Assembly: GCA_028293625.1 (NCBI GenBank)
Contig: JAQGOL010000031.1
Span: 62,001 to 126,000 of the forward strand
DNA length: 64,000 nt
From: Chthoniobacteraceae bacterium
GTDB lineage: Bacteria > Verrucomicrobiota > Verrucomicrobiia > Chthoniobacterales > Chthoniobacteraceae
Reading direction: 5' to 3'
The number at the start of each line of letters is the position of its first letter. Positions within the stretch are counted from its first letter, which is position 1. The position numbers were made by a program, and so were the translations under genes. This document shows positions 54,351 through 63,708 of the stretch, piece by piece. The notes under the pieces are model-generated. The model saw nothing but the letters and a program-made list of their open reading frames with translations, did no database searches and was not told where the DNA came from.

Positions 54351-54745
54351 AAAAGTTGGAATCGTCCTACAAAAAGACATCTGTTCCCGGTCTCCGCATT
54401 TACATTACAACCGGCGGCTATCACGCCTATTTCAAGGCCGGAGGGAAACCGATCAAGGAAAGCTTGGAAACGACCGTCCGGAGCATTGCTGAATTGCGGC
54501 TCGAAGATTTAAAGGCCCAGCACCGCGGAACCAGGGGCTCTGGAGCAGGAAAATCTCCCTCCGTTATGACATTCGGCGATGCGTTGAAGACCTACGAATT
54601 TAATGAGTCGAGCAATGTTAAAACGAAGGTTAGTGCAAAAGATTACAGGGTGCAAATAATCAAGGCGTTCCTCGTTTCATGGCCGGGGCTGTACACCACA
54701 GACCTTCGAAAGGTTATCAATCGTTGCGAAAATCCCTGCACTTAA
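54329..54745 (+). pseudogene. tyrosine-recombinase (phage-type integrase), N-terminal fragment
   Basis: About 138 residues of the N-terminal part: PGLRIYITTGGYHAYFKAGG, then GKPIKESLETTVRSIAELRL and LEDLKAQHRG, typical of integrase arm-binding domains, followed by a core-binding helix segment (VMTFGDALKTYEFNESSNVK). The reading ends shortly before 54745 in residues with no family match. The catalytic Arg-His-Arg-Tyr domain (about 200 residues) is absent. Its end meets the 3' end of an IS630-family transposase remnant on the other strand, so the element probably broke it. TTG 54329 is the best start. Confidence 0.72.
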
Positions 54746-55317
54746 ATCGATGCGTAAATTGTACCCTCAAGTTTGAGAAATGAACGCACAAGGGATGTTT
54801 GCTTTTGGATGGATCGCATGATGCCAAGCACTCTGCGCCTCATCGTTCCGGCACTTTCCATAAATAGCTTAGCGAGGCGTGCCTTGGCATGCTCCCAGGC
54901 TTGCTCGTCAGGATTAAGCTCCGGCGCATACTTTGGCAGATGCCCAAGGTGGATGGCGTTATCGTTGTCTTGGGCGAACTGCTGGACCCGTTTGGAGTTG
55001 TGATAACTGGCGTTGTCCGCCATCACAATCACCGGTTTGCCCGCGTCTTGGTGGAGTTTTTTTAGAAACTCGATGAATTTCTCCGAGTTCATTCTTTCTT
55101 CGATGACCGAAAAGCGCATATCTCCGCGCGGGCTCACGGCTGAGATCAACTTTAAGCCAAAACGATCTCCGCTATCTTCAACAGCGGGAGTCTGGCCGAC
55201 GACTCCCCATATGGTCCCTCGATGGTGATCACTGCGCACCACGCTTTCGTCCACAAAGTAAATCTCGGCGCCGATCCGCTTGGCCAGGCGTTTTTTCTCT
55301 TTGACTCCAGGCAGATC
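54742..55317 (-). mobile_element. IS630-family transposase remnant (DDE domain)
   Basis: On the minus strand, from a TAG at 55318-55320 to TAA at 54742, the frame reads KRLAKRIGAEIYFVDESVVR with SDHHRGTIWGVVGQTPAV, then VIVMADNASYHNSKRVQQFA and LPKYAPELNPDEQAWEHAKA. These are the first Asp, second Asp and ELNPxE of an IS630-type DDE transposase. The N-terminal helix-turn-helix region is lost or frameshifted (an in-frame TAG precedes; weak matches continue in other frames to about 55400). No inverted terminal repeats could be placed, so the element limits are uncertain. It probably no longer moves. Confidence 0.8.
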
Positions 55318-55417
55318 CTAACAATCTGCGGCGAGAGTCTCGCCGCATTGCGCATCGGAAACTGCTCAAAATGGCCCGGATGCCTGCTCATGGGTAAATA
55401 GAGAAATCGTGGCGCAC

Positions 55418-55582
55418 TCAGAAATGCGCGACGTCGTTGCGCAATAGCGTAATGCGTTCGGTGAACTCTGCGGCGGCAGAAAACTCCAGATGGTGCTCCT
55501 TCATATCTTCGGTGAATCCCGCGGCGTGCCGCGTATGAGCTGAAAACAGTTCCATTCGCAGACGTGCTCGACGCGGATGCAT
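55418..55582 (-). CDS. small ORF, possible protein or gene remnant
   Basis: A 54-codon frame (ATG 55582) reads ELFSAHTRHAAGFTEDMKEH followed by HLEFSAAAEFTERITLLRND and VAHF. The pattern is amphipathic and helical, unlike a random frame, but I recognise no family. It lies beside the transposase remnant on the same strand, with no ribosome-binding site evident. It may be the tail of a lost gene rather than a complete one. Confidence 0.3.
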   Translation of the reverse strand: MHPRRARLRMELFSAHTRHAAGFTEDMKEHHLEFSAAAEFTERITLLRNDVAHF

Positions 55583-55866
55583 TTAAGCTATAGCAAGGTT
55601 GCATAGAAGGTATTGGCCGCCGAAGTGCGTTGCGCCGAAAGTAATCTCAGATGCGAGATGAACCAATGAAGCCCAGGCCCTGCGTGCCTCGCGCCGTTAA
55701 TTACATGCTATAGAAGTGCGTTCTGCTGCCGCTTTGTGAATTGGTTTGTGGAACCTATTCAGATTTTTAACCAGTCTTTTAGACCCGTGCAAGCGGCCCC
55801 AACACTTTTGGGCGCGCGAATGATTCGCGCGATCCAATGAACCAAAAAAGCGACACACAAAACACC

Positions 55867-56121
55867 ATGAAAAAGCTATTAATAATGACGCTCCTAGGCT
55901 GCGCCTTCGCTGCTCAAACGCTGCCCGCATTTGCTGACGCCACTTCCTCTCAGAAGGAACAAATTGAACAGTCGCGCGCAGCGGTGCGTGAGGCAGTTAA
56001 GACAGAAGAAGGCTGCAAAGCCATGTGCGAGGAAATGATGAAGCACGAGAAATCCAAAAAGATGATGTGCGAGATGATCGCAAAGGATCCCGAGTGCATG
56101 AAGATGATGAAAGGCAAGTAA
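55867..56121 (+). CDS. small exported Cys/Met-rich protein
   Basis: A 84-residue protein. A signal peptide (KKLLIMTLLGCAFAAQTLPA) is followed by a short Ser/Gln/Glu helix and a C-terminal Cys/Met-rich run: GCKAMCEEMMKHEKSKKMMC, then EMIAKDPECMKMMKGK. It has four cysteines and about ten methionines in 40 residues. Such composition suggests periplasmic soft-metal (copper) binding or a disulfide-based fold. The start is ATG 55867. No metal-transport gene is adjacent; the next gene is grpE. I do not assign a family. Confidence 0.65.
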   Translation: MKKLLIMTLLGCAFAAQTLPAFADATSSQKEQIEQSRAAVREAVKTEEGCKAMCEEMMKHEKSKKMMCEMIAKDPECMKMMKGK

Positions 56122-56263
56122 GCGAGTCCGATGGAGTGAGTGCAGCATGGATGCCAAAAGCTCCCGTGCTGCACCTGTTCGTGTCTGCGAAGCCGAGCGC
56201 ACTCCACTCACGAAGCCTAATAGGACGAAATTTGAAAAAGATCAGCACCAATGAGAATTCCCC

Positions 56264-56788
56264 GTGAATGACATGCCTGATTCTTCCAAGCCTTTCACTC
56301 ATTCCGCCGTGGATGATCCCGCGCTTCTCCGGATGGCGCTAGCGGCGCAAAAGGACGATTATCTGCGTCTCGCCGCGGACTACGACAGCTATAGAAAGCG
56401 CACACAGCGTGATGCCATGCGCCAGGCTGCAATTGAGAAAGAATCTTTCATCCGCGATCTGCTGCCTGTTCTTGATAACCTGGAACGCGCTCTTGCCAGT
56501 GAGGGAACCGCTTCACATGAGCAGCTTTACCAAGGTGTGGAGATGACACTGCAACAGTTAAGGGGATTACTCCGTCACCATGGAGTTGAAGCAGTGGACG
56601 CAGTGGGAAAACCGTTCAATTCGCATCGGCACGAGGCAGTCGCCATTAGGTATGACCCACGCCGACCTGACGATATTATTCTGGAAGTAGTCCAGCGTGG
56701 TTACTACCGTGGCGATACAGTATTTCGTCCGGCCAAGGTCATCGTAAATGATCGGAATCCATCTTTTGGAGTTCTCCATGGCAGCTGA
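56264..56788 (+). CDS. grpE: GrpE-type nucleotide exchange factor
   Basis: A 174-residue GrpE homologue. It has the long N-terminal helix (DYLRLAADYDSYRKRTQRDA) ending in the conserved FIRDLLPVLDNLERAL, then the C-terminal beta domain with VDAVGKPFNSHRHEAV and VVQRGYYRGDTVFRPAKVIV. It releases ADP from DnaK. A GTG start at 56264 is annotated; ATG 56273 is possible. dnaK is not near, so this is probably a second, accessory copy. The last codons overlap a truncated dnaJ start. Confidence 0.9.
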   Translation: MNDMPDSSKPFTHSAVDDPALLRMALAAQKDDYLRLAADYDSYRKRTQRDAMRQAAIEKESFIRDLLPVLDNLERALASEGTASHEQLYQGVEMTLQQLRGLLRHHGVEAVDAVGKPFNSHRHEAVAIRYDPRRPDDIILEVVQRGYYRGDTVFRPAKVIVNDRNPSFGVLHGS

Positions 56789-56915
56789 ATTTAAGGATTA
56801 CTACGGCGCTCCTGGACTTCCTAAAAACGCGCACGCGGAGGCGATTAAGCATGTTCAAGCTGGCGGCGAGGTCGATTGCCTCGGCGCCGGTGTGCCTTAC
56901 CGGCAGAATAGTTGA
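56778..56915 (+). pseudogene. DnaJ/CbpA, N-terminal head fragment
   Basis: A 45-residue frame begins MAAEFKDYYGAPGLPKNAHA, which is the first helix of a CbpA/DnaJ J-domain (…FKDYYxxLGVxKxAxxxEIK…). It then diverges (KHVQAGGEVDCLGAGV) and stops at 56913-56915, before the HPD motif. The ATG overlaps the end of grpE, as in chaperone operons. So grpE-dnaJ stood here once and dnaJ is now just a head of about 25 residues. Confidence 0.72.
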
Positions 56916-57033
56916 CCGTAATTGAGAATTTACTTTTTCCCTCATTAGGTGGATCGACGACACGCCCGCGATCTCTCGGATAAGCTTGGACCTTCTTGCC
57001 GATCAGTAGTCGCCGTATGCATTCTTAGCTGAT

Positions 57034-58452
57034 ATGCCGTCCTGGAGTATTCCATATATCGCGAGTGCATGGGCAATCCGCTTGATCATGCTCGTCTATG
57101 TCCCGCAGCATCGCACTGCGGCAGCGGCGCGAACATGGCTTCTTCTCATCTTTTTACTGCCTTGGCCTGGGTTGTTGATTTACGCGCTCTTCGGCCGCAT
57201 TCGGGTGCCGCGGGCGCGCGTTGAGCAGCAGTTGCTCGCCTCGCGGCGGATCGTTCAATCTCAACTCCAACAAAACGCACATTCTATTTGTGAGTCTGAG
57301 CTTCCATCTTACCTCGCACACATCCCCGGACTCGCCGCGCGTTTGGGCGATTTTGGCGCCGTCGCGGGCAACGCAATTCAATTGCTCCCCGACTACACCG
57401 ATTCAATTTCGCGGCTCGTAGCCGATATCGATTCGGCCGCCGATCACGTCCATCTGCTCACCTACATCCTCGCAGTGGATGCCACTGGAGAGCGCGTTGT
57501 ATCCGCCCTAAGCCGCGCAGCCCTGCGTGGTGTGCAATGCCGAGTGATGGCCGATGCCGTCGGTTCGCGGGCCGGGCTGAATCGATGGGGCGCAAAGTTG
57601 CGGCGCGACGGGGTAGAAGTGATCGCGATGCTGCAAGTTGGATTTTTCCGCCACAATGCAGCGCGCTTCGACCTTCGAAATCATCGCAAGCTTGCGGTCA
57701 TCGACGGGCGCATCGGGTACGCGGGCTCGCAGAATATTATTGATCCCGGATTCGTGCCTGAACACCCAAATGAGGAGTTGGTGGCGCGAGTCACCGGACC
57801 GGTCGTCGCACAGATCCAGGCCGTGCTGCTCGCCGATCGCTTCATCGAAACCGGAGCCACGTTTGAAATTCCCCCGCTTTTCCCCGAATTGCTTCCAGCA
57901 GGAAGCTCAACCGCGCAACTGCTCCCAAGCGGCCCTGGCTACCAGCGCGATAATGCCGAAGAGCTTTTCATCGCACTGCTCTATGCGGCCCGGCAGCGCG
58001 TCGTCATCACCACTCCCTACTTTGTGCCTGACGAGCCTTTTCTCGTGGCGTTGCGCAGCGCAGCGAGACGCGGCGTCGAGGTGCGGCTCATTGTTTCGTT
58101 GCACGCAAATCAGCCGTTCACGCAGCTTGCTCAGCGCTCCTATTACGACGATCTGCTGAGCGCAGGCGTCCATATCCACCTTTATCGTCCGCGTTTTCTT
58201 CACGCGAAACACCTGAGCGTAGACGAGACCATCGCGCTCCTGGGCTCTACAAACATCGACATCCGCTCTTTCTCGCTCAATGCCGAAGTGAGCTTCATCG
58301 TGTATGACCGCGCGATAACCGCCCAACTCCGCTCCGTGCAGGAGGGCTATCTGGCCGAAAGCGACCTGCTGGATCTGAGCAGCTGGCGGCAGCGCCCCCT
58401 CTCGCAACGTATAGTGGAAAACCTCGCCCGCCTCGCCGACTCGCTACTCTAA
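57034..58452 (+). CDS. cls: cardiolipin synthase (phospholipase D family)
   Basis: A 472-residue inner-membrane enzyme that makes cardiolipin from two phosphatidylglycerols. There are two N-terminal hydrophobic segments (ASAWAIRLIMLVYV and WLLLIFLLPWPGLLIYALFG, the usual PLD-nuclease N-terminal domain). Two PLD catalytic motifs follow: NHRKLAVIDGRIGYAGSQN and HAKHLSVDETIALLGSTNID (HxK(x)4D). The length is normal. The first motif is preceded by DLR, as in ClsA-type enzymes. No partner gene is near. The 118 bases before it hold no gene. Confidence 0.94.
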   Translation: MPSWSIPYIASAWAIRLIMLVYVPQHRTAAAARTWLLLIFLLPWPGLLIYALFGRIRVPRARVEQQLLASRRIVQSQLQQNAHSICESELPSYLAHIPGLAARLGDFGAVAGNAIQLLPDYTDSISRLVADIDSAADHVHLLTYILAVDATGERVVSALSRAALRGVQCRVMADAVGSRAGLNRWGAKLRRDGVEVIAMLQVGFFRHNAARFDLRNHRKLAVIDGRIGYAGSQNIIDPGFVPEHPNEELVARVTGPVVAQIQAVLLADRFIETGATFEIPPLFPELLPAGSSTAQLLPSGPGYQRDNAEELFIALLYAARQRVVITTPYFVPDEPFLVALRSAARRGVEVRLIVSLHANQPFTQLAQRSYYDDLLSAGVHIHLYRPRFLHAKHLSVDETIALLGSTNIDIRSFSLNAEVSFIVYDRAITAQLRSVQEGYLAESDLLDLSSWRQRPLSQRIVENLARLADSLL

Positions 58453-58638
58453 ATGCGCGTGGTCACTGTCAGGAACCGAACGTCGCCAAATGTCTGGTCC
58501 GCGCTGATCGAGTAAGGCCGCCGCCGCGGACGGCGACTTTGATTCTAATTGAAGGAAAGGCGGCCAAAACTGTGCAACGGTTCTCGACGCCCACCACCCC
58601 ACCACTAGGCTCAAACCTCCCGAGAAGCCCAAAAATTG

Positions 58639-61600
58639 ATGTCGAATAGCAACCTGCCAAAACAATCCCGCACCCGCGCAAAACCAAAGCGCGGCACGGC
58701 CGGCCCGGTGACAACAACGCACCAAGCAAAACAATTTCCCATTGTCGGTGTCGGCGCGTCCGCGGGTGGTTTGGAAGCTTTTCTGGAATTGCTCAAGCAT
58801 TTGCCGGCGGATACCGGAATGGGATTTGTCCTGGTGCAACATCTCGATCCGCAACACGAGAGTGCGCTCACGCGGCTGCTCGCGCGCGGCACTGTGATGC
58901 CAGTGTGCGAGGTGACAAACAACTTACGCGTTGAACCAAACTGCGTTTATGTCATCCCGCCCAACACCCAAATGTCCCTTGCCGGGGGCGTGCTCAAACT
59001 GACCCCGCGCGGAACCGATCGCGGGGCGACTCGCTCGATAGATTTGTTTTTTGAAGCGCTCGCTCTCGACCAGCGCGAGAAGGCCATTGGCGTGGTGCTC
59101 TCGGGCACCGCGATGGATGGCACCCTTGGCCTTGAGTCGATCAAAGCGGAAGGAGGCGTGACTTTTGCGCAGGATGGCTCAGCCAAATATAACTCCATGC
59201 CGCACAGCGCTATCGCAGCGGGATGCGTTGATTTCGTGCTTTCACCTGAAGAGATCGCCTCTGAACTTGCACGCATTGCCAGGCATCCCTTGAACGTCCA
59301 CGACAACACGCCGCCGGCCGTTCCTTTCGAAACGGCGCCTGCAAATACGCGGCGGATCAAAACCGACCAGCAAGCCTCCGGGCAGGACGGATTTAAGAAG
59401 ATCCTCCTTCTGCTCCGCAATCACAGCGGTGTGGATTTTTCGTTCTACAAGTCGAGCACTATTCAACGGCGAATCCTGCGGCGGCTGGTCCTTAATAAGG
59501 CTGGGACGCTTGCCGAATACGCGCTCTTTTTAAAAGACAACATCACTGAACTAGACGCCCTTTACTCCGATGTTTTGATCAGCGTCACGAGTTTCTTTCG
59601 CAATCCGGATGCCTTTGAAACACTCAAGCGCAAAGTATTCCCAAAGCTCCTCGCCCAGCAAGGCCGCGACGGCCCGATGCGAATCTGGGCGCTCGGCTGT
59701 TCCACCGGGCAGGAGCCTTATTCGCTCGCAATGGCCTTTGCCGAATCCGTTGCGGAGATCCCAGGCGCGCCCAAGCTGCAGATCTTTGCCACCGACCTCA
59801 ACAACGCGCTGCTCGACACAGCGAGAGCCGGGCTCTACCCGAAGTCACTCGTGCAGGATATTTCGCCGGAACGATTGCAGCGCTTTTTTGTCGAGGAAGA
59901 AGGCGGGTACCGCGTTTGCAAGGCTCTCCGCGAGCAAGTGGTTTTTGCCCGGCAAAATGTGATGAGTGATCCCCCTTTCTCGCGCATCGACCTGATTACC
60001 TGCCGCAATGTCTTGATCTATTTTGAAGCGGAGTTGCAGAAAATAATCATCCCCGCGTTCCATTATGCGCTAAAACCGGGAGGCTTTCTTTTTCTTGGCG
60101 CAAGCGAATCGATCGGACAGTTCTCAAACCTTTTCGCACCCGCCGATAAGAAGCAGAAAATCTTTTCGAGAAAAGCGGCGCCCGCGCAGGCCTTCCGCCT
60201 GCCCTTGCCCGGGGAGCGCATGCGAACTTCGCCAGCCGGCCGACGGCCCGCAATCCCCAGCGGCGGCGCGGAAGCGGAATCAAAGGGGCTCACCAGCGAG
60301 CTTGACGCCCAGCGCGAGGCCGATCGAATCTCGATCAGCCAATTTGCGCCCCCTGGCGTTCTCATCAACGGCGAGATGCAGGTTGTGCAGTTTCGAGGCG
60401 GAACGAGTGCGTATCTGGAACCGCCCACGGGCAAGGCCACTTTTGATGTCCTCAAGATGGCACGCGACGGGCTGATGCTGCCGCTCCGCGCTGCGATCAA
60501 TCGGGCAAAACGCGAAAATAAACCGGCGAGCCGCGACGCCGTGCGCATTGCTGAAAACGGCGGTTTTCGGGAAATAACGGTGCAGGTCACTCCTTTGCGG
60601 AATTTGAAGGAGCCGTATTTTCTCGTTCTTTTCGAGGAGGCCAATTCGCGCTCCGCGGGCCGTGCGATTCCCTGCGCCACGCCATCACTCAGGGGCAAAA
60701 AGGAAGTATCCAGCCGCATTGCCGAGCTGGAACTCGAACTTACCGAAACACGCGACTACTTGCAGTCCATCCAAGAACAGAACGAAGCGGCGCACGAGGA
60801 ACTTCAGGCATCGAGCGAGGAAGGGCAAAGCGCGAACGAAGAGCTTCAGAGTATGAATGAGGAGCTTGAGACCTCCAAAGAGGAGCTTGAGTCTACCAAT
60901 GAAGAGCTGATGACCATCAACGACGAGATGGTTAGCCGCAACACGGAGCTAAGCCGGCTCAATACCGATCTTAGCAATCTCGAAGTTAATATTCATACAG
61001 CTATCCTGTTGCTTGCGCAGGATCTTACCATCCGGCGATTCACGCCGCCCGCCGCCCGCATCTTCAGTCTGATTGCCAGTGATGTTGGTCGCCCGTTTGG
61101 CAGCATTCGGCATAACCTCGACGTGCCGGACCTTGGGCGGCTGGCGGCCGAAGTCATCGATACGGTTAGCGTTCGCGAGCGCGAGGTGCAGGATCAGGAC
61201 GGCCGCTGGTATACACTCTGCGCGCGGCCTTACCTGGCGCTCGACAATCGGATCGACGGCGTCGTGCTCGTGCTTAATGACATTGACGCACTCAAGCGTA
61301 GCAAGCAGGAGATCAGCGCGGCACGCGAGTATGCCGAAGCAACTTTGCGCACCATGCCCGTGCCGTTTCTCATCCTGCGCGCCGACTTGCGGGTGAACTC
61401 GGCAAGCGATGCTTTTTACAATTCTTTCGGGGTGACTCTTGGTGAAACCGAAGGCCGGCTTATCTACGAGCTGGGCAACCGGCAATGGAATATCCCGCAA
61501 CTTCGCACCCTGCTTGAAGAGATCCTGCCGCAAAAGCGCTCCTTCAACGGTTTTGAAATCGTGCATGATTTTCCCTCCATTGGCAGGCGCTCAATGCTGC

Positions 61601-63558
61601 TCAATGCAAGGCGCTTGGAAGGCCAGAATTCGAGTCCGCTCATCCTTCTTTCCATTGAGGATGTCACCGAGCGCATGGAGTCACGCGCCGCCATGGAACG
61701 CTCAGAAATTCGTTACCGGCGCCTGTTTGAGACCTCCCGAGATGGAATCCTCCTGCTTGACCCGATCAGCCGAAAAATCACCGACGCAAACCCGTTCATG
61801 ACGGAGTTGCTTGGATATTCACGCGAGGAGTTGCTTGGAAGAGAACTTTGGCAGATCGGACTGCTGGAGGACGAGCGCGCGAGCCAGTCCGCTTTCCGCG
61901 AACTGCAACACAAAGGTTCCATCCGCTACGAAGATTTGCCGCTTGAAACGAAAGGAGGCGAACGCCGCGAAGTCGAATTCGTGAGCAACCTTTACGATGA
62001 AGAAAACCTCAAGGTCATCCAATGCAACATTCGCGACATCACTCAGCGAAAACTGGTTGAACGCAAATTCCGCGGTCTGTTGGAATCTGCGCCGGACGCA
62101 ATGGTGATCACAAACCCGAACGGTGAGATTGTCCTCATCAACTCTCAAACGGAGAAAGTTTTCGGTTATTCCCGCGCGGAACTGATCGGCAAACGCATCG
62201 AAATCCTGATTCCGGTTCGTTACCACCAAGGTCATGCCGGCAATCGCCACGATTTCATGAGCGCTCCCCGGATGCGTTTGATGGGAGCAGGAATGGATCT
62301 GTGGGCTTTGCACAAAAATGGGTCCGAATTCCCTGTCGAAATCAGCCTGAGCCCGCTGGAAACCGAGGGCGAACTCCTTGTCACGGCCGCAATTCGCGAT
62401 GTGAGCGCTCGCAAGACGGCGGAAAAGTCGCTGCGGATCGCGACGGAGGAAATCGCCCGTGGTGCCCGTGCAAAGGACGATTTTCTTGCCATGCTCAGCC
62501 ACGAACTCCGCACCCCGCTCACGCCCGTGCTCATGACGGCGACGGCGCTTGAAAGTGATCCGGAGTTGCCGGAGGAGGTGCGCGATCAACTCGGAATGAT
62601 GCGGCGCAATGTCGAGCTTGAAGCACGCTTGATTGACGACTTACTTGATCTGACACGCATCAGCCGTGGCAAACTGCAAATAGCACCGGTTATCGCGGAT
62701 CTGCATCTGCTTCTTGACCACACCGCGGAGATTGTCCACAGCGACGGGTTCGGCAAACAGGTGCGACTCATCTTTAAACTTGAAGCAACACGGCATCACG
62801 CGCTGGTCGATCCCACCCGCCTCCATCAGGTTTTTTGGAATCTTATTAAGAACGCAATCAAGTTCACGCCGACCGGTGGGACTGTGACTGTGACCACGCG
62901 TAATGACAGCGGCGGCATCCTCGTGAGCATCGAGGATACGGGGATCGGCATTGGCGCCGATGCGTTACCACACGTCTTTAATGCTTTTGAGCAGGGAGAA
63001 GTCGCCGGCAAGCTTCGCTACGGCGGCCTGGGCCTGGGCCTGGCGATCTCAAAGGCAGTGATTGCGCTTCACGGGGGGACAATTCGAGCCGAAAGCGAAG
63101 GGCCGGGCCGGGGCGCAACCTTTACCGTCGCCCTCGCCGCCAGTGATACCCCCTCTCCGCCTGCGCACGCGCCCGCCCAACACTCCATGCCAGCCCGAGC
63201 GCTGAAGTTATTGATTGTTGAGGATCACGAGGCGACGCGAACCGTGCTGAGCCGTTTGCTCACGCGTATTGGACACCAGGTTACAACAGCTTCCTCGATC
63301 AAAGAGGCGCTTGCTGCGGTTGCCACGGAACGCTTCGATGCGCTTATTAGCGACCTTGGTTTGCCGGATGGCAGCGGGCTCGAATTAATGCGCGAGATCC
63401 AGCGCCGGTCTCCTATTCCGGGCATCGCCTTGAGCGGCTACGGCATGGAAGACGATTTAAGGCAGACCAAAGAAGCCGGCTTCTTTGCCCATCTCGTAAA
63501 GCCGGTCAATCTCGACCAGCTCCGCTATTTGCTGGATCATCTTGGACTGCAAGCCTGA
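58639..63558 (+). CDS. CheB-CheR-PAS-histidine kinase-receiver fusion
   Basis: A 1639-residue signalling protein. The CheB methylesterase-like domain (about residues 35-220) has the Ser in GASAGG, His in LVQHLDP and Asp in GTAMDGTLGL. The CheR methyltransferase domain (about 250-500) has ALGCSTGQEPYSLAMAF. A coiled-coil (about 690-780; EELQSMNEELETSKEELEST) leads to PAS domains (about 780-1270). The kinase has His in FLAMLSHELRTPLTPVL and GGLGLGLAISKAVIALHGG. A C-terminal receiver has LIVEDHEATRTVL and ALISDLGLPDGSG. CheB lacks its own receiver. No transmembrane helix is seen, so it is cytosolic. ATG 58639 is preferred to TTG 58636. Chemotaxis receptors are not nearby, so it probably regulates something else. 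Confidence 0.93.
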   Translation: MSNSNLPKQSRTRAKPKRGTAGPVTTTHQAKQFPIVGVGASAGGLEAFLELLKHLPADTGMGFVLVQHLDPQHESALTRLLARGTVMPVCEVTNNLRVEPNCVYVIPPNTQMSLAGGVLKLTPRGTDRGATRSIDLFFEALALDQREKAIGVVLSGTAMDGTLGLESIKAEGGVTFAQDGSAKYNSMPHSAIAAGCVDFVLSPEEIASELARIARHPLNVHDNTPPAVPFETAPANTRRIKTDQQASGQDGFKKILLLLRNHSGVDFSFYKSSTIQRRILRRLVLNKAGTLAEYALFLKDNITELDALYSDVLISVTSFFRNPDAFETLKRKVFPKLLAQQGRDGPMRIWALGCSTGQEPYSLAMAFAESVAEIPGAPKLQIFATDLNNALLDTARAGLYPKSLVQDISPERLQRFFVEEEGGYRVCKALREQVVFARQNVMSDPPFSRIDLITCRNVLIYFEAELQKIIIPAFHYALKPGGFLFLGASESIGQFSNLFAPADKKQKIFSRKAAPAQAFRLPLPGERMRTSPAGRRPAIPSGGAEAESKGLTSELDAQREADRISISQFAPPGVLINGEMQVVQFRGGTSAYLEPPTGKATFDVLKMARDGLMLPLRAAINRAKRENKPASRDAVRIAENGGFREITVQVTPLRNLKEPYFLVLFEEANSRSAGRAIPCATPSLRGKKEVSSRIAELELELTETRDYLQSIQEQNEAAHEELQASSEEGQSANEELQSMNEELETSKEELESTNEELMTINDEMVSRNTELSRLNTDLSNLEVNIHTAILLLAQDLTIRRFTPPAARIFSLIASDVGRPFGSIRHNLDVPDLGRLAAEVIDTVSVREREVQDQDGRWYTLCARPYLALDNRIDGVVLVLNDIDALKRSKQEISAAREYAEATLRTMPVPFLILRADLRVNSASDAFYNSFGVTLGETEGRLIYELGNRQWNIPQLRTLLEEILPQKRSFNGFEIVHDFPSIGRRSMLLNARRLEGQNSSPLILLSIEDVTERMESRAAMERSEIRYRRLFETSRDGILLLDPISRKITDANPFMTELLGYSREELLGRELWQIGLLEDERASQSAFRELQHKGSIRYEDLPLETKGGERREVEFVSNLYDEENLKVIQCNIRDITQRKLVERKFRGLLESAPDAMVITNPNGEIVLINSQTEKVFGYSRAELIGKRIEILIPVRYHQGHAGNRHDFMSAPRMRLMGAGMDLWALHKNGSEFPVEISLSPLETEGELLVTAAIRDVSARKTAEKSLRIATEEIARGARAKDDFLAMLSHELRTPLTPVLMTATALESDPELPEEVRDQLGMMRRNVELEARLIDDLLDLTRISRGKLQIAPVIADLHLLLDHTAEIVHSDGFGKQVRLIFKLEATRHHALVDPTRLHQVFWNLIKNAIKFTPTGGTVTVTTRNDSGGILVSIEDTGIGIGADALPHVFNAFEQGEVAGKLRYGGLGLGLAISKAVIALHGGTIRAESEGPGRGATFTVALAASDTPSPPAHAPAQHSMPARALKLLIVEDHEATRTVLSRLLTRIGHQVTTASSIKEALAAVATERFDALISDLGLPDGSGLELMREIQRRSPIPGIALSGYGMEDDLRQTKEAGFFAHLVKPVNLDQLRYLLDHLGLQA

Positions 63559-63662
63559 GGCCGAGCGCCATCGGCTTGGGCGGGTGCGGCATCATAACTA
63601 AAAACAATGCCGAACTAACAAGGCAACGGCGGTTGCGGCGCAGGGCAATGCCCGTTTCCAGA

Positions 63663-63698
63663 CATTGCTCATAGCTTTTGGCTATGATCTCCGCAATG
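63663..63698 (+). promoter_or_regulatory. dyad with ATAG-N7-CTAT core upstream of LysR gene
   Basis: The core is CATAGC-TTTTG-GCTATG (63670-63686), an exact inverted repeat. It contains ATAG (63671-63674), seven bases, and CTAT (63682-63685), the form used by several LysR-type proteins. Outer arms CATTGC (63663-63668) and GCAATG (63693-63698) are also inverted. It lies 11 bases before the LysR start, so it may be an autoregulatory operator. Confidence 0.5.
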
Positions 63699-63708
63699 CT
63701 CGCGGAAA

